Notes under the pieces: generated by a model | Databases searched by the model: none | Seen by the model: only the letters and a program-made list of their open reading frames with translations | Told to the model about the DNA's origin: nothing | In this document: in pieces, positions 59,101 through 64,000 of the stretch | How positions within the stretch are numbered: position 1 is the first letter of the stretch | How the letters are laid out: each line of letters starts with the position of its first letter | DNA from: Owenia fusiformis | Taxonomy: Eukaryota > Annelida > Polychaeta > Sabellida > Oweniidae | Length of the DNA: 64,000 nucleotides | Assembly: GCA_903813345.2 (NCBI GenBank) | Contig: CAIIXF020000009.1 | Coordinates: 9,292,030-9,356,029 of the forward strand | Direction of reading: 5' to 3' | Translations under genes and position numbers: made by a program

Positions 59101-59788
59101 TGGTTCATTTTCTTCCCCCTTAACTTCCTCATTAGCAACATCCATCACCTCTTCTTCATCTTTGGTAGTTTCCTCTTCTTCTGGGGCCTTTTCTGTTTCT
59201 TCTTCTTTGGTCTCCTCAATTTCTGCTTTGACTTCTTCCTCTGAAGCTTTAGGCTCTTCTGCAGCTGTGGTTCCATTGGTTGCTTCAACTGTTGCTTCTG
59301 TGGTATCTATAATGATATTTTTGATAAATTATAAAAGCAAGTCGTGATGAGGGATGTCCTTTAACGTATTGCATATTTTACGTGATGCATTATGAGATAT
59401 ATAAGAATGGCATTAATACATCATTCAACATATTAGAGGAATTGCTGATATGAAATGAATAAAGTTTTAAAGAAACCCGTGCTTCTGAAAAAAGATTTTG
59501 TTTAAGCAAAGCAACAGTAAATCTATCCATGCAGGCTTCTTAAGGATTACACAAGCTATGCTAAATTGCAATGTAAAGTCACAACCTGGCTATTAATACT
59601 CTTAAAAATCTGATTCATTGCAACTTACCATTTTCCTTTTTAACCTCCTCTGCAACTGCTGTTGCTGCTTTTAGTCTTTCTACTAATTCAGCTTTCTTTC
59701 CAGTTGTTGCTAATCCATGTTTAGTACATTGTTCTCTAAGTTGTACAACTGTTAGTTTGCTCACATCTCCTACTTCAGTGTCTGACAT
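50185..59788 (-). CDS. SAP domain, RRM and RG-rich RNA-binding protein, 15 coding exons
   Basis: Minus-strand exons: 59788-59629, 59306-58998, 58556-58386, 57935-57779, 57454-57324, 56822-56793, 56231-56178, 55198-55069, 54283-54135, 53820-53718, 53369-53166, 52868-52737, 52261-52214, 50999-50860 and 50264-50185. Every junction has GT..AG and matching phase; the sum is 1998 nt, 665 residues plus TAG. Residues about 8-45 are a SAP motif (LTVVQLREQCTKHGLATTGKKAELVERL). About 54-200 is strongly acidic, Glu-rich. About 214-310 is an RRM-like fold (RTLHVGPIEI ... IDGRKIQVYAAY). About 338-415 is a clearer RRM (RSLYVKNLPKSVTEEKMKELF, then ECFVEYES). About 432-530 and 595-660 are RG/SG-rich, ending KRRGKW. 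A nuclear role in chromatin, nucleolar or pre-mRNA binding is inferred. The layout recalls SAFB or nucleolin, but I cannot name the orthologue. A 5' UTR acceptor sits at 59819-59818. Confidence 0.88.
51000..51120 (-). repeat. duplicated acceptor and exon start of SAP/RRM exon 14
   Basis: The stretch containing the acceptor 'ttttttgcag', then CAACAGTTGGAGTGGCTCAC..., is repeated 116 bp upstream in transcription, starting at 51115. The upstream copy reads NSWSGSQRGGYGDSYGSNSS as in the real exon, then reaches an in-frame TGA at 51036-51034. It has no donor of its own. The downstream copy (50999-50860) continues into the functional exon. Confidence 0.85.
52379..52477. mobile_element. 99-bp mini-palindrome with 22-bp perfect arms
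   Basis: TAATGCCTTGGTCACATTTG plus 'ctc' is mirrored exactly by 'gag' plus CAAATGTGACCAAGGCATTA. About 50 bp lies between. It sits in an intron of the SAP/RRM gene. Confidence 0.65.
57146..57302. mobile_element. pogo-like MITE, complete short copy, in SAP/RRM intron
   Basis: It begins TACAGTAAAACTTGTCCTAG and ends 'acacaggttttactgtag'. Inside are 'gaacacctc', 'gacttctgtataaata' and 'aaaaatgttcaa', as in the partial copy at 1-138. The element ends about 20 bp before the exon 5 donor (57323). Confidence 0.7.
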
Positions 59789-60059
59789 TTTGATGAATAT
59801 TATATTTCTCTTTGTATCTGAAAATTAGAAGATAGAGATAAAGAAAATAGAGGCAGGATATTGAAGTAGTTTACTTTAGTCCATTTGAGTTTTTTTTGTT
59901 TGTTAAAATAATACAATTAAAGAGCTATCGTCCAATCAGGGCACCAAAAATGTCATTTTGGCCTGTAATCACTTTTCAGTTACTTTATGCATACCGCTGC
60001 TACAAACCACACCTATTTTCAGGTAACTCTAATATTTGAATTTACATGTACGTGTCTTT

Positions 60060-60250
60060 CACAAACAGTCTGGACCATAAGTCATGAATTTGATGAAGTG
60101 AGGAATCCCCATGTTAAAATAACTTCCAAGAAGCCATACATCAGTGGATGAGAGTGAGAGTACACACAAAATGTAATTTTAGAAGATATGTATAGAGACA
60201 ATATTTGAAACCAAGACCTTCAAATCACAATAGTCTAGTTTCCAAACCAG
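60060..60250. mobile_element. fragment of Tc1/mariner-like MITE
   Basis: 'gatgaagtgaggaatcccca' ... 'catcagtggatgaga' ... 'agatatgtatagagacaata' follows the order of the copy at 33661-33902. The terminal CAGTTGGGG is not preserved. Confidence 0.5.
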
Positions 60251-61130
60251 AGCCACAGATTCCCACACGCCAGGACGCCAGTTGCGCCTAACTTTGGCCC
60301 CGGGCGCCAAACAAATCAAATTCACACGTATTCCTGGCGTACAAGAGTTCCCACTATAATATACCTGTTATCCAATCATTTCAATCGTGTAAATTGGTGA
60401 AAAGACGAAGATTTCATGTGGATTTAATGCTGCTTTTGCTAAATCAGCTGATCGATATTTACAATTTTTTCGAAAGTGTGCTTTCCCGGCATCAATTTAG
60501 TGGTAAGAATGTAATTGAGATCGTTGATAGGCCCGATTGACCCGCAAAGTATTCTGGGAACTATTCCTTATCCTGTAGTTTTAATATTTTGTCTCCTTTT
60601 TGTGTCTCTCGTTTTGATTGGTCTAATTTTTGGCAATGTGAATTATTTGACCAATCATTGTGCAGATACATTTGAATTTACCGCCGTTTTAAAGTTCATC
60701 ATGAATTCTTTGACCAATCAGCTTCATTCCCTCTGACCTTTCATGTGTGGTCACGTGACCAAAACATCAAAACATGGATTTGGAAAAAATATTTACTTTT
60801 CTCTTGTTTTGATCGTTTTTAGCTGATCATATCTTCTTAATGAATAGAAATGTGATCAGATCAGACCAGATTGAAGTTTTCAAGAATATAGGCTGTGATT
60901 ATGAGCTCTCTGAGCTTTTGAAAGCCAATAATGGACATTCATATTTGAAAATATTTTTTTCCAAAAAACGAATCGATTGAAATAAGTTCTGGTCTCTGAC
61001 TCTGAGCCGATGAAGAGTCTTTCCAGGCGTGAGTAGCAGTTTCAGTGGAGTAATCATAGTATATTTATGCACAGTCATGTTTGTCAACACAGAAAAACTG
61101 ATAGCTCTAGCCCAGAAATGCGTGGAAAAC
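60251..61130. promoter_or_regulatory. candidate promoter/5' region of the SAP/RRM gene
   Basis: Upstream of the SAP/RRM start (minus strand), 60260-60350 is locally GC- and CpG-rich ('cacgccaggacgccagttgc', 'ccccgggcgcc'). The first non-coding exon must lie upstream of the 5' UTR acceptor at 59819 but was not located. The remainder shows no feature. Confidence 0.3.
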
Positions 61131-61210
61131 CATAGGCCCCTGGAACATGTATAAAAAATAGCGAGTCGACATCTGTACTCGCTATTTTATACATGTTCCC
61201 TGGGCCTATG
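61131..61210. repeat. 80-bp near-perfect hairpin
   Basis: 'cataggcccctggaacatgt' + 'ataaaaaatagcgagt' faces 'actcgctattttat' + 'acatgttccctgggcctatg'. Each arm is about 35 nt with a few mismatches or one-base gaps, around a loop of about 10 nt. Confidence 0.75.
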
Positions 61211-62067
61211 TAGAAAACTCTTAATAAAGAGGCAATGGGGGATTTAATTCGTTTTTTCTTGGCTTGTAACTATTGAGGTTACAAGCTACAATGTTGGCGC
61301 CTAACTTTTCTGCTGGGTACCAAGTATTTTACATTACAAGCCACCATGGCTAGTAAAGAAATTTGGGAATCTGTGCCTCTGTTCCAAACCACAGTAGTTT
61401 GAAAACCCATAGTTCCAAATTTAGAGAACTTTTTTTACCTACAATAGCAAAACTTTTGATTTATTTTTGCATTCTATCCATCAGACAAGAGTCTCAGCAA
61501 ATATAGCAAATCCATTTTGGTAGGAGCACTCTGTTTGGTTTGAAAACTCATCATTTATTATTCTGTACATTAGTCAAGTGAACTCGACTTAATGTTGTTG
61601 TTTCACGTTTCTTTTTGACGATTTGGATATTTGTTTTTTATTTTTGTTTTCAACATTTGCGTCGAGGATATTAAGGCCAGTATATTGCGGTAAATGCTTT
61701 TCTGCCCTCTATGCCCAACAAAAGTTACACAGATAAGATAATGGATCCAATGCTTCAACAAAAGATAACAAAAGATAAGGTCAAAGGTCATGTAATGCAC
61801 ATGTAAAATATCTGCTCCTCACTTTGAGTAATTTCCTAGCATTTGGATATATGGATTTTTGATAACAACTGAATATATGGATATATGAATATATAGAGAG
61901 TAACCAGACAAGAATAGGAGTCTCAATATTATGGACTTTTAGTAATATTTGGAGCTGAAGTTGAGTTGATTTATACATAGAGTGGACATATTGATTTGAG
62001 GGACCTGTTATTCTTGTTTACATAAGGAATAGAACAGACTATAACTGTTACACATTGTGCTCTATTG
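61211..62067. other. unassigned, includes probable LINE 5' UTR
   Basis: AT-rich, with no exon recognised. The boundary of the retroelement that carries the ORF1 below could not be placed. Confidence 0.35.
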
Positions 62068-63294
62068 ATGCCTACCAAAACTAGAAAAGCAAAACACCAC
62101 AGATCTTCAACGAGTGAGTCTGTTGAAAAGAGTCCTGCACCAAAAATGTCAAAAACAGGGGTTACAGATAATGTCGTTCTTCAAGAAATACTGGATACTG
62201 TCAAACAAATTAGCCAACATCAAACATCACAGGATAAATCTTTAGCTGATTTGTGTTCTAAAGTTGAAAAAAGTGTTGAAGTAAGTGCTGACCTAGATGA
62301 TAGGGTTAAGCGTTTGGAAGACTCAAATGCAAAGCTAATATCTACTGTGAACATTCTTTGTAACACGGTCCAGGATTACAAAATGCGTTTTGGCGAGCTA
62401 ACTGATGATATCTCTGATATTAGATTCAGATCTATGAAAATGAATCTGATATTCTACAACATCCCACAAAACAATGACAGATCAGAGCGTTATTATGAGA
62501 ACCTGATCGGAAATATACTTGTGTCGAAACTTAAGATTCCCCGTGATAGCCTCCATTCTGTGGATAATTTATCTGGGATAATTCGAATTGATATTGCCCA
62601 TCCTATTGGGAAACAAGGAAGAGGACATCGCCCAATCGTTGTGAAATTTGCAGACCGATCAAGTGTGGAGAGAATTTTTAAGTTTGTGCACAACTTAAAA
62701 GGTTCTGATATCAGAGTGGCAAGACAGCTACCAAGGGATATGCAGTTAAGGCGTGATGCACAGTATGGTAACTTCAAGAACTTGAAAACCACAGATGCAA
62801 ATCCCAAGGCAGTAAAACTTGTTCAGGATCGTCTCTATGATTCAAACGGCCTTGTGTCACCTACATTCTCCAAGTCTCCCCTTCAAATGCCGGTTAAGGT
62901 ATTTAGTGCTCAAACTGATTCTATTTCAGGACAACCCTGTGATGGTTTTATTGCATCTATAGCAACAGTCAATACCATCAACAGTGCTGAAAATGCTCTT
63001 ACCGCCATGAAGGCAACTTTGAACACCGGTGTATCACCTTATGCTTATAGATTGACAGTCGATGGCCAGTTAATGACAGGGCATGATGATGATGGTTTGT
63101 TTGGGGCAAGTAATGAGCTCATGAGCCTTCTTGAGGAAGGTGAGGTAAACAATGCCCTAATTATTGTTCACAAATCTGGGACTAGGCTTCAGCCTTTTAA
63201 TTCCAAGATAAATCCCAGCTTTATAAATGCTGTAAAGAGTGCCCTTGCAGCCTCCTTCTTAATGGACAATGCTATTCTTGAGACACTTGGTTAA
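62068..63294 (+). CDS. LINE ORF1-type protein with C-terminal UPF0029/IMPACT-like domain
   Basis: An intact 408-residue frame from the ATG at 62068. Residues 1-33 are basic and Ser-rich. Residues 35-115 are heptad-like and probably coiled coil. Residues about 123-265 resemble the RNA-binding core of L1-type ORF1 proteins (Transposase_22): MKMNLIFYNIP, then DIAHPIGKQGRGHRPIVVKF, then ARQLPRDMQLRRDAQ. Residues about 292-395 do not belong to that fold. They show FIASIA, a spaced YAYRL (325-329), DDDG (340-343), LMSLLEEGEVNNALIIV (351-367) and a final AL-rich helix. These fall in the order of the IMPACT/YIH1/YigZ (UPF0029) domain, whose members have YAYR, DDGE, and NVMVVVSRWYGG followed by a Gly/Pro loop. 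ORF1 proteins coat LINE RNA; what the extra domain does is unknown. No ORF2 follows before the window end. Confidence 0.8.
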   Translation: MPTKTRKAKHHRSSTSESVEKSPAPKMSKTGVTDNVVLQEILDTVKQISQHQTSQDKSLADLCSKVEKSVEVSADLDDRVKRLEDSNAKLISTVNILCNTVQDYKMRFGELTDDISDIRFRSMKMNLIFYNIPQNNDRSERYYENLIGNILVSKLKIPRDSLHSVDNLSGIIRIDIAHPIGKQGRGHRPIVVKFADRSSVERIFKFVHNLKGSDIRVARQLPRDMQLRRDAQYGNFKNLKTTDANPKAVKLVQDRLYDSNGLVSPTFSKSPLQMPVKVFSAQTDSISGQPCDGFIASIATVNTINSAENALTAMKATLNTGVSPYAYRLTVDGQLMTGHDDDGLFGASNELMSLLEEGEVNNALIIVHKSGTRLQPFNSKINPSFINAVKSALAASFLMDNAILETLG

Positions 63295-64000
63295 TTGACT
63301 TTTCCTTAATGGACATTATAAAATGTTAGAAATTGACAGGTCCCTTTTTTGAGCTGAAGTGAACTTAGGTCAAAAAGTGTACACATCAGTTTGCAAACAC
63401 TACAATGTGTGACACACCTTATTTTCAGTTTATATGACCATATATAGTATTCATGCTGTATATTCAATTGTATGGGGTAATTACAGTCCACTCGCATTTC
63501 TCTTGCTATAATGAATTCAGCTTGATTACCTTGACTGTAAAAACACTGTATAAATATCACACTTTGTATATATGTTATATTATTGGGTTTATGTTTCTTT
63601 TTTGGTAATACCAGTATGGAATAATTTGAAATTGGTTTGTTTCTAATTTTAAACTGGAATCAACCAATCGTGTTGCAGTTTAGCATATTATGGCTTTCTT
63701 AGAAGGCTACCTTAATTCTTTATATAGTTGTCCCAGCTCATAACCATTATACCTTTGAGATTATAAACAATCTACCAGCTTGCTTGAGTATGTGAAGTTC
63801 TATACTATGGCCTCCTGGGAAACAGTACATTGTAATGCCTCCCTTGTATCACACAGCTTGTATTTTGCACTTTGTGAATCCACATATTTATATATGAGGG
63901 GGAGGGGTACCTTATGATGTGAACCATTAGTCTGTTTGTTCATTTCATGTATGAATTACATTTCTCTAAAAAAAACTTTACTGGAAAAGTGGTGCATTAG
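63295..64000. other. downstream of ORF1, no ORF2 seen
   Basis: AT-rich non-coding sequence to the window edge. No endonuclease or RT frame starts within these 706 bp. Whether an ORF2 follows beyond the edge cannot be told. Confidence 0.5.

Noticed and set aside
59036-59347. 103-codon plus-strand Ser/Thr-rich frame
   Set aside because: It is the antisense shadow of the Glu-rich exon 2 of the SAP/RRM gene (GAA/GAG read backwards as TTC/CTC and shifted).
62493-62807. 104-codon minus-strand frame
   Set aside because: Antisense shadow of the LINE ORF1 coding sequence; no own motifs.

Overview
This 64 kb window is AT-rich nuclear DNA from an animal, most likely a marine invertebrate. Genes are split by GT..AG introns, the host proteins are metazoan families, and most of the sequence between them is LINEs, palindromic MITE-like elements and tandem arrays. 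No bacterial, phage or CRISPR feature is present. The species is not identifiable from sequence alone; a lophotrochozoan or hemichordate-like genome is only a guess.

Layout. 1-21 kb holds repeats only: pogo-like MITE ends, a 5'-truncated LINE (about 1650-3097), a 3.4 kb element with long inverted ends (about 3098-6463), several palindromic MITEs, a 20-bp satellite of about 1.3 kb with no indels (14111-15410), and an element with an expanded internal array (about 17985-19800). At 21.2-21.9 kb are the last two exons of a DCXR-like reductase (+ strand). At 28.1-29.7 kb is a secreted PAN plus C-type-lectin gene (+ strand) whose last exon tail is tandemly repeated. At 32.9-37.8 kb are nine exons of TEPSIN, the AP-4 accessory protein (- strand), lacking only the N-terminal exon(s). 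At 38.8-41.0 kb a LINE reverse transcriptase with a long open frame follows. At 45.1-46.3 kb is a single-exon ankyrin-repeat gene with a possible SOCS box (+ strand). At 50.2-59.8 kb is a complete 15-coding-exon SAP/RRM/RG-rich RNA-binding protein gene (- strand, 665 codons, all phases consistent). At 62.1-63.3 kb is an intact LINE-type ORF1 whose C-terminus resembles the IMPACT/YigZ (UPF0029) fold family.

The host genes look unrelated in function: sugar/carbonyl reduction, extracellular carbohydrate recognition, AP-4 vesicle trafficking, possible ubiquitin-ligase adaptor, and nuclear RNA binding. The most notable observations are the ORF1-UPF0029-like fusion and the repeated small tandem duplications at exon edges. 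In TEPSIN and in the SAP/RRM gene these create decoy splice acceptors that lead straight to in-frame stop codons. All exon borders were read by eye from splice consensus, phase and family resemblance; no alignment or search was run.
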